64,000 bases of DNA from assembly GCF_026212465.1 (NCBI RefSeq), contig NC_080063.1:18708797-18772796 (forward strand), written 5' to 3'. The stretch comes from Amaranthus tricolor (lineage: Eukaryota > Streptophyta > Magnoliopsida > Caryophyllales > Amaranthaceae). The notes beneath the pieces were generated by a model that was not told the DNA's origin, did not search any database, and saw only the letters and a list, made by a program, of their open reading frames with translations. A program made the translations under genes and the position numbers. Position 1 is the first letter of the stretch. Each line of letters begins with the position of its first letter. Below, one piece after another: positions 35,657 to 47,357 of this stretch.

Positions 35657-35907
35657 CTCCCTCTTATTTTTCTAATTAGTCCCATTTGACTATTCACAAA
35701 CTTTAGGTGGGTCAGATGAGACTACTTAGAAAGAAAAAAGAAAGGGTGATTAGTAAATTGTTAATAGTTCTTTATTAGATAATTGTAACAAGGTAACGTG
35801 AGTAATGATAATAAGGTAAAAAAATTACACACTATAAATGAAAATGAAAATAATAGGATGACTTAACCCTATTTGAAAATGGAAGTAATGGGAAGAATAA
35901 AAGAGAG
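35657..35907. mobile_element. Stowaway-like MITE (about 251 bp)
   Basis: TA|CTCCCTCTTATTTTTCTAATT at the left and AATAAAAGAGAG|TA at the right. The interior has CCCATTTGACTATTCAC and a matching GACTTAACCCTATTTG near the other end. Confidence 0.65.
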
Positions 35908-36118
35908 TATTGTTATTAGACTATTACAAAAGAATAATTAGTACTTCTATATGTAATGGTCTAATTCAAGAGAGAAGTAGGAGTAGATGGTAGATGCATG
36001 GGGTTAAGACTTAAAGAAGTAGAAAATGGTAAATGTATGTATTTGGAAAGTTGTGTGTGTGTGTATGTTGGTATAAATAACTTATTTAAAATAGTAGTAT
36101 GATCAAATAAGTTATTTA

Positions 36119-36445
36119 TAACCATTGGTTTTCAATATTAAATAGTATGAATCGTAATGAAAATATATAAGTGTAATTTTGATAGGAAAATCTCTAGATA
36201 AATGTAATGTTCATCCTCATTCTACATCAATCATCTCATTTTCCATAAAATTTATTTTAATGTAGTACCATATCGAGAGATATGATATTTGACTGTAACG
36301 AAACATTGTGAACACAAAACTTTCTAATGGTTAATGTTTTTTAACAATAGAAATGACATAATATATATTATTACACGAAAATTTATATTAAAAATCATTT
36401 TCATTATCTTTATTTATAATAATAGTACTAAAAACCAAACAAGTG
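36119..36445. mobile_element. Diverged Tourist-like MITE
   Basis: Interior words AAGTGTAATTTTGATAGGAAAA, TCTAGATAAATGTAATGTTCAT and TCATTTTCCATAAAATTTAT follow the same order as in the elements at 458 and 664. The ends (ACCATTGGTTTTC, AAACCAAACAAG) are degraded, so boundaries are approximate. Confidence 0.5.
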
Positions 36446-37844
36446 AAATGAATGTTTGGTTGAGTCATAGGCTAGTAATATAACCTACAAATCCAAATTA
36501 ATTAATTTGATTAGCTACCACCTAATATATCTATGAACTAATTGATTCCAATGTATCATACACCCTATGTCAAATTTGTTTCATTTAATAATTTTTTTTT
36601 ATCAAAAATGATTAAAAGAGACAAATTTAAAGGGTTATTATGGTTGAAAGTAATTGAGCTTGTTAAATTCGAAGCTAGTTAGATAAGTCCATATGAAATG
36701 GATCTTGTAGAATGGTCCTCGATTAGGATTGAAAATGTGGGAGTCTAAAGAGTTTTAGTGGTACAATTAGAGCCATATGTGTGCTTGACCTTGACGAATT
36801 GCTTAAAGGGACCATACATATATGAAAATAATTGGTGTAGCCATAAAAATAAATAGATATAGATAATTTGAGGATAATTATCATATTTTTTTACATGATT
36901 TTGCCAACTAAATTACCTAATATCTATATATTTATTAAATCAAATTAAATAAAAATAAAATTTTGATTATGATTTAACTTTAATCTATGAAACTATCTTT
37001 GCAAATTTAGGTTAATAAGTAAAATGAATAAACTGTTAAGTCGACAAAGTCTCCCCATACATCTACATCACTAAGACACTTAGTAGTAAAAATTAATTTT
37101 ATGTTCCTTTAGATTTGTTATTATACAAATTAAAATGAGATTTTTTTTAATGTAATGTAACAAATTTAAAAAGGCAGAATAAATATATATAATTTGTTTG
37201 ACTAACTAATTTGTGCATGAATCATGATAACTTATTACTAATTAAATGAGTAGCAAATTTTGTTTTAAAGTTCTTAGTAGGACATGGTTGATTTATCGTG
37301 TAGTAATGAACATATAATATAGTGATAAATCAACATCAATTTGATCTCCTTATGTAAAGAAAGAACCAAAAGAAAAAGAATCCAAGACTATAAGTACATT
37401 AAGCTAAAATGACAATTAGATGGTTGAGGACTAGATATTATTCTATCAATGCCTTAGAATATGCTTAATTGAGATTTTAGGCTTGAGCCTGTCTATATTA
37501 TGATCCGTGTCGTGCTGAAATGAATATTCGGTTCACTCTATACTAGTATCATGGGTTCACCCCTGTTTAAGTACGATTATTTAATGATTATTTAAATATG
37601 TTAATTTGTACAAAAACATTACAATCAAGAAAATTAACTCTACTAGAAGTTAATATTACATGGTCCTACCCACAAATTAATTTGCAATTTCTTCAATTGT
37701 GTATTTTTGTGTGGTATTCCTCTTATACGTAACCCATTTCTTTCCTTATTAAATGCCGTTGTTGTGACCCTTCAACTGCTTGCTCATATACATTGTCACC
37801 CTCACTTGTTCTTTCCCTACTCTTAAGCACTACTCCTTGATCAT

Positions 37845-37852
37845 TATATAAT
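37845..37852 (+). promoter_or_regulatory. TATA box of the small basic protein gene
   Basis: TATATAAT at this position, followed by a short leader exon ending about 37897 (donor G|GTATGT). A leader intron 37898-38150 with the acceptor TTTTTTGTAG lies just before the coding region. Confidence 0.5.
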
Positions 37853-38168
37853 ACAAATTATTTCGAGAATTCAATCATCAGCTTGTCGTATTTTTTGGTA
37901 TGTTTTTGCTTGTTTAATTATATATTTTAATTATTTTACTATAATACATATTTACCACTAACTTTGATTATATTGATCGTTGTTATTTGTTAGGATTTTA
38001 ACGAGGGAAAATTCCTCGCCTATCTCTAAAAAGTTTGATTCGTAAAGTTAGGTTGAATTGATTTATATGAAGTTTCGTAAATTTGACTTTTTTAAATTCA
38101 AATCATTTTTTGATAATAATGATTAATTTTTTTATTATAATTTTTTGTAGGGTGATTATTGAAGAAAA

Positions 38169-38375
38169 ATGTTGACAATAGGGTTTGAGAAATGGATGGG
38201 AACATTGAAGACAAAGTTGAGATGGTCTTTTAAAGGGAAAAAAGAGTTTGGTTATGATGAGATTGAGAAGAGTGAGAGTATGAGAATTGAAATAAGAAGT
38301 AAGAAAGCAAGAAAGTTGATTGAAGAGACACTCAAATTTGCTGATTCCCCCACCAAGAGAAGTCTTTCCCTTTGA
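38169..38375 (+). CDS. Small basic conserved protein, 68 residues
   Basis: A single coding exon of 207 nt. The start ATG at 38169 is the first after a well-formed leader-intron acceptor (TTTTTTGTAG ending 38150). The protein is lysine/arginine-rich: a short N-terminal helix (FEKWMGTLKTKLRW), a GKKEFGYDEIEKSESMR block, then IRSKKARKLIEETLKFADSP, and a Ser-rich end. There is no signal peptide or membrane helix. The middle and last blocks look like those of short plant proteins of unknown function that I have met in other genomes; I cannot name a family or role. It is isolated by about 11 kb of transposon-rich DNA on the left and 2 kb on the right, yet coding features and splice signals look intact. 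Confidence 0.65.
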   Translation: MLTIGFEKWMGTLKTKLRWSFKGKKEFGYDEIEKSESMRIEIRSKKARKLIEETLKFADSPTKRSLSL

Positions 38376-40350
38376 ATTATTTATATGTATACTTTAATGT
38401 GGTAAATTTTCCAATATTATTGTACAATTATCAAACAATTTTATTAGCTTATAGCTACTATTTTAATGGGTTTTTAAAGGTTAAGTATTTTGATTAATTA
38501 TTATATTATATATTTTTTATGGTAAAGTCGGTACTTAAGTTAAAAATAGGTTAAAAGACGAGATTATAGTTGTTTGAAGAATCAAAATTGATAAAAAGGT
38601 GATTGACCGCCTAAAATCTCAAGTGATGAAGCCTCAGATATTAAAATTATGCAATGTTCATGAACAAACCTACTACATACATTGAAATTTATTTTTAAAG
38701 AGTTAAGAAATGAAATTAAAAATGTTCATCCCATATATTCAATGTTCATGATCATCCCTACTACATACATTATACATAATATAATTAGTGAAACAAAAGT
38801 CATACACACAGATTCATAAATATTCTCTGATCTCAACAGGTTATCAGAATTGATTTCATATTTTCTTTTGAAAATTTTGATATGTTGATCATAGTAGTAA
38901 TATTTATCATATAACATTACTTTATATTTTTAGTGATTTTTTCATATATTTTGATATGGTGCTGTACAATATTAATAAAAAGATATTGTCTAAAAAATAT
39001 AATATTTGCCAAATCATTTACAACTAAAACTGAAAAGGGAAATGAAAATAATTCACAATGTTTTTTCATCATTCGAAAATAAGCAAGCACGAAAGGAATT
39101 TAATCTTTTATATAAATAGTTAGGGTAGTTTTATAGGAATTGACTTTGAAAGTTGTCTTTATGGATTAATGAGTATAAAATTAGCTATTGGTATATAGAG
39201 AATTTTGGGGTATATTTATGTGAAAGGAATAATAAAATAATAATGTGGACAATAAAATTTAGAGTAGTATTGAACAACTAATGTTTAAAGTAATAATAAT
39301 AGCACTAGAAACATATAAGATTACAATATATATACTACTACTATATTGTAGTAGCTCACTCTTATTCTTACAATAACTCACTCTAAAATATTACTCTCAC
39401 TTTTACTTTACCACTTAAGGATGTTGCGGTGGGATGATGAAAATGTAAGTGATGAACACCCTATTTATACTACTATAAATGCTCCAAAATTCAATAAAGG
39501 TTGGCAAGTAATTAAAGTTTTTACACTTAACTTAATAGGGAGGAGTGATAGGAGTAGAATTTTACCACCCTTAGTTGTAAATTTTTAACTAATTTATGCA
39601 TTGATAAAAGAGAAGTGGTTGGTAACTTTGTTTAACATGGTATTTGGCAAATTTTTTTTATTTTTATTGAAATCCATATGCTTAGTTCGTAGAGCTTTTT
39701 TTTTTTTTTACTTTTTTCAATTACCTTCTAAAAGATATATAATGCAAGAGCAAGTTAATCCCTCTATCACCAATTTTATCACAATGAAAATTGGTGAAAA
39801 AATAAAGAAAAATGGATAAAGTTTTATTTTATGAGAAAGTAATAGAATTTGGTAAATGAGATGAAAAAGAAAGTTATATGTGTTGATGACAGAATCTAAT
39901 GAGAGAGACTAAAAAGAAAAATTGAATACATTTTTTGAGATGAAGGGAATAAAGAGATTATCATTCTTCACATTGTAGATTGAATATAGAAGCAAAGGCA
40001 AGAAGCAAATGAATAAAAGTTCACAAAATAAGTTAAAACATAGTCAACTGATAATTATCATCTTTTTTAATCTCAATAAGATATTAAGAATGAAAAATGA
40101 GTTAGAAGAATCATGTGTTATAATCGAGAACTTTTCCTTTCATCCTTATGACAGTATTTGATTTTCACCATCTGCAAAAATGATTAACTGCCTTTCGCTC
40201 CCCTTTTCTGAGTAGGGATTCTCTACCCCAAATAAAAAAAATATAACTACATTGGCAAAAATAGGATAAATTTAAGTAAATTGTAAATCTATTAAACCAT
40301 ATGATGAAGTATCAAAAACAATACTAGCTACAAGTATTTGATTACAAGTA
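38376..40350. other. Intergenic, AT-rich, no gene seen
   Basis: Spacer between the small basic protein gene and the 3' end of the tetraspanin gene. The open frame at 39601-39819 is low complexity (Phe/Lys-rich) and not credible as a gene. No transposon ends recognised. Confidence 0.55.
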
Positions 40351-42502
40351 TCAAGCCTTCACAGTGTTGTAAAGTTTCTTATAGTGATCATTTCTAATCT
40401 GTTTGAAAGCCAAACAACCGAAAATGAAAACAATGATGAGAAAAACAAGCAGTGCAACAACCCCAGGAAACAAGTTTTGCCATATCTCTGAGAGTTTGCT
40501 TATGAACCCTTCGCTGCAACTGCTGCAGTTGTAACACATCGTTGCTGCTTCGTTTTTCCATACATCGCAGTCGTGTATTGTCAAGAAATTCTTCTTACAA
40601 ACCGAAGGCGGTCGACAGCAACCTTGCTGTAAAGCGAGAATAAGATCGGGTTATTACACAAAATGCACTGATATACTGATATACACTACACAGCCACACA
40701 GCATACTGATATACACAGGTTATATAGTATATTTAGTACTTAGGAGATGCAACATAATTAATATTTCCCCCCAGGCCTCTCAAATATCAGGTTGGCTTGT
40801 GTTTAGGTTTTTCAGACTTGTTTATGCCGATTTTTTGGGCCAAGGCAGTGAGGCTTTTTACGCCTATTCAAACCAGCAGGCTGGTTAGTGGCGGAGTTTA
40901 GTGCAGACAAAGGTCGGTCACAACTATCATTATCATCATACCCAGTATATCCTACCCATAAAAAATTATGGACAGGGTCTGGGAACGGAAGGACGGCAGC
41001 AACTCATACCCATAAAGGAGAGCGCGGCCAAAGAGTCCCCCACTCGAAAAAGAATAAGATAAGATTCTGCAACTGATGGGACTGAGTGCGGCTGAAGCGA
41101 ACTCCGCAAGTCTGCATCTTATAACACAAAGGTCAGCCACAACCAATCCTCAAAAATCTGCCCACAAATTTAACTATGTTTAAATCATAATACGCTCTTG
41201 ATTTGGGTGTAAATATAACAGAACTGCCTATATACCCTAAAATCCGATTAACTTTTCCCCGCCTAAAGTTGTCTTTATGATGCTGACATAAAAATTTCGG
41301 GCGTCTCCCGCTTAAATCCTAACTTAGCCTCTGGGTTAGTGTTAGGATGGGATTCGTTCCCTGAGTTTGCTACTTAGAAGATTGACACAAATATTAAAAA
41401 TTGATTTGACTGTGATGATAAAACAAAAATTCTGAATTATGTTGATGGAAGAAAAGTGTGGATGAGAATTAAAATAAATAGTGAAACCACTTTCATAAAA
41501 GGAAATGTAACAAATTAAGTGAGATGGATGAATAAAAATTGTATAAAACTAAAGGGATAAAGGAGTATACATTACCAATTAGATCTTATCAATCTGAACT
41601 TTGAAGGAATATAAAATATGAGATGCTGGCCAAATATAAAAAAGGAGGGTTGTACTTTTTATAGTTAAACTAAAAAACAGGCTTCTTTTATTCAGGAATC
41701 AAATGAGATCAGATGTCTAGCAAATTTGTTGAGACGTGAGATTTTAATTCACATCCCATAATTTTTCTTATCATGTACTCCTATTAGGGCGGATTATATA
41801 ATGGGGCAAGAGGGGTTTGTGCCTAAGGCCCATCCAAAAATTTAGAAAAACGATGTTTTAATCTTTAATAGTTAGAGGCATACAATAATATATTTAGTGA
41901 TTAGGAGCCCAAATTAATATTTCACTCCAGCCTCTTAAATCTCAGGCCGCCGAGGCTCCTATATACTTGGAGTTTTTGTTATCTCTTGTGGACCATAACA
42001 ATTTAAGCAGTGTAGAACAACAAACCTTAATTGTATCCGAAAACAAGAAAATTTTCTTGGGGTTATCAGACGAGCAAATATCTGTGTGGAGCAAACAATT
42101 CTTAACCTTGGACCAATCCTCGATGCCTATTACTTGATCTTGAAACCAAAAGGTGAAATCGTTGAGCTTACGAGACTCCCCAATATCAAGACGAACATAA
42201 CCTTTGCTCACAACCATGATCCAAAGCACACCACCAACCGCGACCATAATGATTAAAATAAAATAGATAATCAAGTAGAGCCACAACACGAAAGGAGAAC
42301 GACAGCACATTCCAAGTAGACCTAATAATGATACGACCACGAGTATGGCACCTATTTTAAGGCAAGGCGATCGTATGAGAGATAAACAGGGCGCTCGGTC
42401 GTGATGGACGGCTAAACACCCGCCCATACCCAAAAGGAAGAGTCCTAATAGAAGGGTTAGCGAATTTATAGACACTGTTATGATACTGCTCCATCGCGCC
42501 AT
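40351..42502 (-). CDS. Tetraspanin family protein
   Basis: Two exons, 42502-42026 and 40626-40351; 753 nt, 250 residues, phase 0 junction. Four hydrophobic helices lie at about 10-32, 46-66, 73-96 and 207-231. The large extracellular loop between helices 3 and 4 carries the plant signature GCCRPP (161-166, right after the splice junction), with further Cys residues (NCLL, DIC, HDCD, MCYNCSSC) for disulfides. A short cytosolic tail ends the protein. The length is slightly under the usual 270-285 residues, the shortfall being in the loop. Tetraspanins organise plasma-membrane protein complexes; in plants they matter in patterning and exosome-like vesicles. Which member this is cannot be told. 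The 1.4-kb intron contains a SINE. Confidence 0.88.
40925..41125 (-). mobile_element. SINE copy A, 18-bp target duplications
   Basis: Flanked by near-perfect direct repeats at 40907-40924 and 41126-41143 (ACAAAGGTCGGTCACAAC against ACAAAGGTCAGCCACAAC). On the minus strand it starts near TGTTATAAGATGCAG, passes TTCGCTTCAGCCGCACTCAGTCC-type sequence, and ends CTGTCC, ATACTGGGTATGATGATAATG. It has no poly-A; the tail is GAT/GATA repeats. Found in the tetraspanin intron. Confidence 0.8.
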
Positions 42503-42570
42503 TTCTCGAGGACTTAACCAAGATTGTCGAGAAATGGAGATGGAGCGAGAAAGGAAATAACGGTCAAGAA

Positions 42571-42576
42571 TTTATA
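42571..42576 (-). promoter_or_regulatory. TATA box of the tetraspanin gene
   Basis: The minus strand reads TTCTATAAATTC, with TATAAA at 42576-42571, about 70 bases upstream of the start codon at 42502. Confidence 0.6.
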
Positions 42577-42579
42577 GAA

Positions 42580-43400
42580 CGAATTGTTTTTTTTAATGTC
42601 GTTTGCAAAGGTAATAATGGAGGATTTTTATATGTTCAAGATGCAGCTAAAGAAGGTTGTTTTGCAGCTAGGAAAGGTTCTGTCTTTGCATGGAATATTG
42701 TCATTTTTGTTTTAAATTAGCTATTAATAATTAATTACATTGTTAAATATATTACAGAATTATAATGAGTAGGATTGCGAAAATATTGTACTAAATCTAA
42801 ATTTAGTTAATGTAAACCACTCCAGCAAAAAAAAAAAAAATTACTTTATTTAGCAAACACAATGATTGTTCATTCTAAATTGATTATTGCTTAATCATCT
42901 TTAACCATCTTTGGTATATAAATTATAATGCCTTTGTCAATTGTCACACAAACAATATAATTTTTCTTTTGCATATTGTAATCTGGAAATTGCAATTCAA
43001 ATCTAATTGAAACAACAAGAGTAATGCGGGCATGTCCTCGTCATCGGTTCAGGTTCGGGTCATGTCATTCGTGCGAAGAGGTGTTCATTCGGGTTATCGG
43101 GGATGTTTCGGGTCGGTTTGAAATCGGATTTTTTCCAAATTGTTTGTTACATAAAAATTATGTTTAAAGTCGGGTTAAATCGGGTTCGGTTACAAGGTCG
43201 GGTATATTTCAAGTCATTAGGTCTGTTTTGAACACCTCGGATCGTGCGTACTTGAGTTAGAATGTTCATATTCATTACAATGGGTGTGTCAATTTGGGTA
43301 TAGACGGGTCTTGGATGATCGGGTCAATTTTGACTCAATTGTCCACCTTTAGGAAAGACTGCAAGAGGTGTAAATTGCCCTCCAAAAATAATTTACACGC

Positions 43401-43437
<37 letters not shown>

Positions 43438-43623
43438 TATAGTAAAGCTGTAGAAATGTTGAGTCGTTGCATATATGTTTGCTATACAAGATACAACTTT
43501 TTTGTTACATCTGACCCTTCAAATCATCTTTAGGTAGGAGTTGCAGCAAAAGGATAATAGAATATTGTTGTTTCTTAACGTGAAAAGGTCCAGAATAAGT
43601 GTACCTTATAAGGATATAAATCT
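42580..43623. other. Intergenic between tetraspanin and TrpB2
   Basis: Contains the hAT-like MITE at 43077 and a TTA microsatellite at 43403-43437. The rest is AT-rich spacer. The open frame at 43294-43533 is built on the microsatellite and is not a gene. Confidence 0.55.
43077..43241. mobile_element. hAT-like MITE, family 1
   Basis: Starts AGAGGTGTTCATTCGGGTTATCG and ends TTTTGAACACCTCGGA. The 8-base repeat TCGTGCGA (43069-43076) is matched by TCGTGCGT (43242-43249). The interior contains GGGTCGG and CGGGTTCGGTTAC, the inverse of the copy at 9439. Confidence 0.8.
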
Positions 43624-46600
43624 TCAAGATATGACTCGAGGAACATTGGCAAGTGATTCCTGTATCTTATCCTCTGAAAACGACAAATCGACCAACGTCC
43701 CTTGCAAGAACTTATCATAGGCTGGCAAGTCGAAATGTCCATGTCCGCACATTGCCATCAAAATCACTTTTGATTCTCCTGTCTCTTTGCAGCGGAGAGC
43801 TTCTCTGATCACCGCTGCAATAGCATGAGTTGGTTCTGGTGCGGGGATCAGCCCTTCCGACCTTGCAAATTGAATGGCTCCTAAACCATATCACACTAGG
43901 TTAAGTTAAATAGCTAAAAATGGTCAAATCTCATTCTTTGCGACAAATGACTTCGCTTTCGTTGAAATTATGCTAGATTACAAGGGAGTAACTCACCTTC
44001 AAAGCATTCGGTTTGCGGGATAGAAATCGCTTCCATCAAACCCAATTCATAGACATGTGAAATCAACGGAGCCATACCATGGTAACGCAGACCACCTACA
44101 CAACCAAATGTACACTTTACTCTTTTAGCACATTATTTGAGTTCACATTAGACTAGCGTAACATAATTCGTCTGTTAATTCGCTTTTTAAGTTCACAATA
44201 GGCTTAAAATGACCCTAAAATAGCCCAAAACCGCTATAGTTCCCTTTTTTGATTCGCGATTCGCAAAGAGATTAGTTAGAAACAACATCGACTTGTATGA
44301 TAGATTTCGGGCTTATTCTCTAGGACTACTTACAGCCGAACTAATCTAACCTGTAAGTTTAAATCCTTAATATACTTTTCATTCCTACACTCGTGATCAT
44401 CTTCAGTCTTCATCGCCCTCTTTTAAGTCCCCCATGTTCTAACAAGCATGACAATCTTTTGGGGAACGGGAAAAAAAGCAAAAATAACGTCTGAGAAGCG
44501 CAATGTGTACCAGCATGGATAGGGTCCGGAATAAAATCATGACCAAGCGTATGCATCTTGAGCAACGGAGTCATCCCAGCCGTATCAGCGTAATCATAAG
44601 CATACCTGCCTTTAGTCAAAGAAGGACAGGCAGCAGGCTCAACAGCTCTTATAAGAGGATTCATTTTACCATCGAGTTTTTCCCGAATAAAAGGGAAACA
44701 CAGCCCGCCAAAGTTAGACCCTCCTCCGGTACACCCAATAATCACGTCAGGGGTCTCGCCAAATGCTTCCATCTGTTTTATGCATTCCTCACCGATGACA
44801 GTCTGGTGCAGCAACACATGATTCAGCACACTTCCGAGGCAGTATTTTGTGTCCGGGTTTGCGACAGCAACCTCTACGGCTTCTGATACTGCTATCCCGA
44901 GACTACCAGGGCTTGATGGATCTGATCGGAGGATTTTCCGGCCTGCTTCAGTTAAGTCGGATGGTGAAGGGTGAACTTTAGCACCCCAAGTCTGCATCAT
45001 CAGTTTTCTATATGGCTTCGAGTCATATGAAGCGCGGACTTGCCATACCTGAAAAAACCGCAACACATTTCTCCGTCTCATCTCATGTAGATCGTAAATG
45101 AAATTAACACAAACCCAAAAAAATTCTTACTTCACAATCGAGGTTAAATATGCTGCACGCGAAGGAAAGAGCACTTCCCCATTGGCCAGCTCCGGTTTCA
45201 GTCACAATCTTTTTGACTCCTGCTTGAGCGTTGTACCAAGCCTGCGGTACTGCACTGTTAGGTTTATGTGATCCCGCAGGGCTTACGCCTTCGTACTTGT
45301 AATAAATCCTTGCCGGAGTTCCTAAGAGCTTCTCCAATCTCCTAGCCCTACATTCAAACATTCGGGTTCAATAAATTCAGCTAAGTCGGTGAGATTTTTG
45401 CCAGATTAAGGTCTTGTTTTGTACTTTAATGAGATAAGTTCGATTCAGAAAGCTTAAAGCGAGAAAATTGATAGAATATATAACATATCTGGGGCTTCAG
45501 CCAAAAACCCAAAAAATATTATAGAAGTATATTCCATGACGCCCCCTCACACAAGGCCGTTTGGGCTAGAATGTCCTCCTCATGCATGGCGTTAAATAGC
45601 AAGAAGAATGCCAAAAGCTTAATTTTATCACAAATTCTTGTATCAGACGGTCTCACCGTAAAACATGCCTCATACTTTTAGCTTATATGCTTTTTGTTTT
45701 GAGATCGTCTCAGAGACAGTCTCATACAAGACGAGCTGTAACCCTATAAGCATATAATTAGAACAAACAATAAAAAAGACCGAACCTGATTAAAGGAGTG
45801 GGTCTCCATAACTTATATACATCAAGAACCTCTTCAGGAATTTCAATGTATTGTTCAATGCTGACTTCTTGTTTGATCAACTCTTCTGGGAGAAGAGGTG
45901 CCAAATCTTCGGGTGTGACAGGCTCAAAAGTTCGAGGATTCAAAGGCGGAGGGGGCTTAACCGAAAGATCAGCAACTAAATTGTACCAGTGTTTTGGGAT
46001 TTCTATTCCCCTACCATCAGCATTTGCAGCAGCTTTTGCTCTTACTTTAAAGCCAGAGGAAACTTTAAGAAACTGCAATGGCTTAGTCCTTAATGAGGAA
46101 AACCGGAAGCCATGTTCATTACCTAAACATATTGAACTTAACTTAGTGTAATACATGGGAATCTAGGCCCGGGCTTACCTAGACGATGACTTGAGACATC
46201 TGATTAAAAACATATTAATATTAGATTATATAACATATAATACATAAGAATAATAGCCGAGTCACACATATAGACATCCCCATAGTATTATCTTGGATTC
46301 GTTCCACTACCTAGGATATAGTCAAGTATCTGAACATGATTTGTTAATCTTCTCACGAATCGCAAAAAGCGAATTATAGTAAATTTTGGGATATTTTGGG
46401 TCTTTTGGAGCGAATCGCAAATTCATAAGGCGAACTAACTAACACCGATCAAAATCTATTTGCAACAGTTTTACTGAAGGTTTACAAATCAATAATTAGT
46501 CATATTACTTAGATCAATTATTAGAATTTTATGATTCCTCTGCTACTTCCCAATATAAGCACTCATAGTTTCCAAATTCAACCTTAGATTGCTATTTTTT

Positions 46601-47357
46601 CTCAAAAAAATATAAGTAAAAATTTTACAGTATTAATTTAGTAATATAACTACAAATTGTGTCTATTTATTCCTTTGCTGAATACATCCCGCTTATAGAA
46701 GTTATGAACAAGGTCTAAGGAGAGATGAAAAATGACAGACCATACCCTAATTAACGGAAGTAATAAGGTTGCGGCCAGATCGACAATCTATAAAATCTAA
46801 AATCAACCTTAATTATAGGGACAACATCAGAATAAATCCTTAATCCCCCCATCACATCAACAGCTACAGACAATAAAATTCCCCCAAAAAGAAAAAAAGA
46901 AAAAAAATAGCCATCATCCAAATTCCAAACAAAAAAAGTGTAAAAACTGAAAAGACACTAAATTTGATTTGCATACTCTAAAAAAATGCAGAATAATATG
47001 ATCAACTGTGAAGCAAAATTACCCAAATCAAAATTTCAATTCTAAATCATACACAACTCTTCAATATGACCATACATCAATAGACATTTAAGTATGCTGA
47101 TGCAATTAAGTAAGCCCCTACTAAACAAGATTTGAAATCAGATCACAACCTAACTTTTGTTAGCGGAAACAAAAAAAATATTTTTTATCCACTATTTATA
47201 GTAAATATAATCTGTAACTTTACATAAATAAAAAGTGCGCGTTCATCAAATCATACAAATTTTAGAAAAAATCAGGATAGAAGATTAGATTATTACCATT
47301 GGGATTGAAGATTGAACAAGTATTACGTGAAGAAGATAGAAAAACTTGAGCTGCCAT
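43624..47357 (-). CDS. Tryptophan synthase beta chain, type 2 (TrpB2)
   Basis: Six exons: 47357-47297, 46122-45786, 45347-45131, 45048-44511, 44095-43997 and 43880-43624; 1509 nt, 502 residues, all phases consistent. The N-terminus ([12 protein letters not shown]...) is Ser-rich and fits a plastid transit peptide. The body matches the TrpB2 branch, about 500 residues in plants: [28 protein letters not shown] with the PLP lysine (Lys161), [20 protein letters not shown] (313-317, phosphate of PLP), and [12 protein letters not shown] at the end. The enzyme is a pyridoxal-phosphate beta-synthase joining indole and serine; type 2 usually works without the alpha subunit. Conserved plant homologue: At5g38530. 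The catalytic residues visible are intact. Introns hold several MITE and SINE-tail fragments. Confidence 0.93.
44153..44290. mobile_element. hAT-like MITE, family 2, diverged
   Basis: In the intron between TrpB2 exons 4 and 5. GCGTAACATAATTCGT, AATAGCCCAAAACC and GATTCGCGATTCGC follow the order seen in the copies at 17263 and 52770. The right end is degraded and no duplication is visible. Confidence 0.6.
45641..45735. mobile_element. GAGACGGTCTCAC-family MITE, complete inverted ends
   Basis: Starts TCTTGTATCAGACGGTCTCAC and ends GAGACAGTCTCATACAAGACG, which are inverted repeats of each other, with TTTTAGCTTATATGC between. It is in the intron between TrpB2 exons 2 and 3 and is the cleanest copy of this family here. 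Confidence 0.65.
46330..46447. mobile_element. hAT-like MITE, family 2, opposite orientation
   Basis: In TrpB2 intron 1: GAACATGATTTGTTAATC, CACGAATCGCAAAAAGCG and GGAGCGAATCGCAAATTC are the reverse complement of the words in the other family-2 copies. Boundaries approximate. Confidence 0.55.
46675..46800 (-). mobile_element. Degraded SINE/LINE 3' tail fragment
   Basis: GAATACATCCCGCTTATAGAAG, ACAAGGTCTAAGGAGAG and GGTTGCGGCCAGATCGAC correspond to the shared 3' tail of the SINEs at 40925 and 50315, much diverged. In TrpB2 intron 1. Confidence 0.5.

Larger units (their letters stand above)
34794..37840. other. Intergenic, AT-rich, MITE remnants only
   Basis: No gene seen between the long-TIR element and the promoter of the small basic protein. 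Apart from a Stowaway-like element at 35657 and a diverged Tourist-like element at about 36119, plus a TG run near 36053-36066, nothing is recognised. Confidence 0.55.

Noticed and set aside
39601..39819. A 72-residue open frame
   Set aside because: Low-complexity Phe/Lys-rich sequence in AT-rich DNA, no splice or promoter support, no recognised motif.
43294..43533. A 79-residue open frame with an isoleucine run
   Set aside because: The run is simply the translated TTA microsatellite.
44503..44886. An open frame on the plus strand opposite TrpB2 exon 4
   Set aside because: No family resemblance; the minus strand of the same DNA carries well-conserved TrpB2 sequence.
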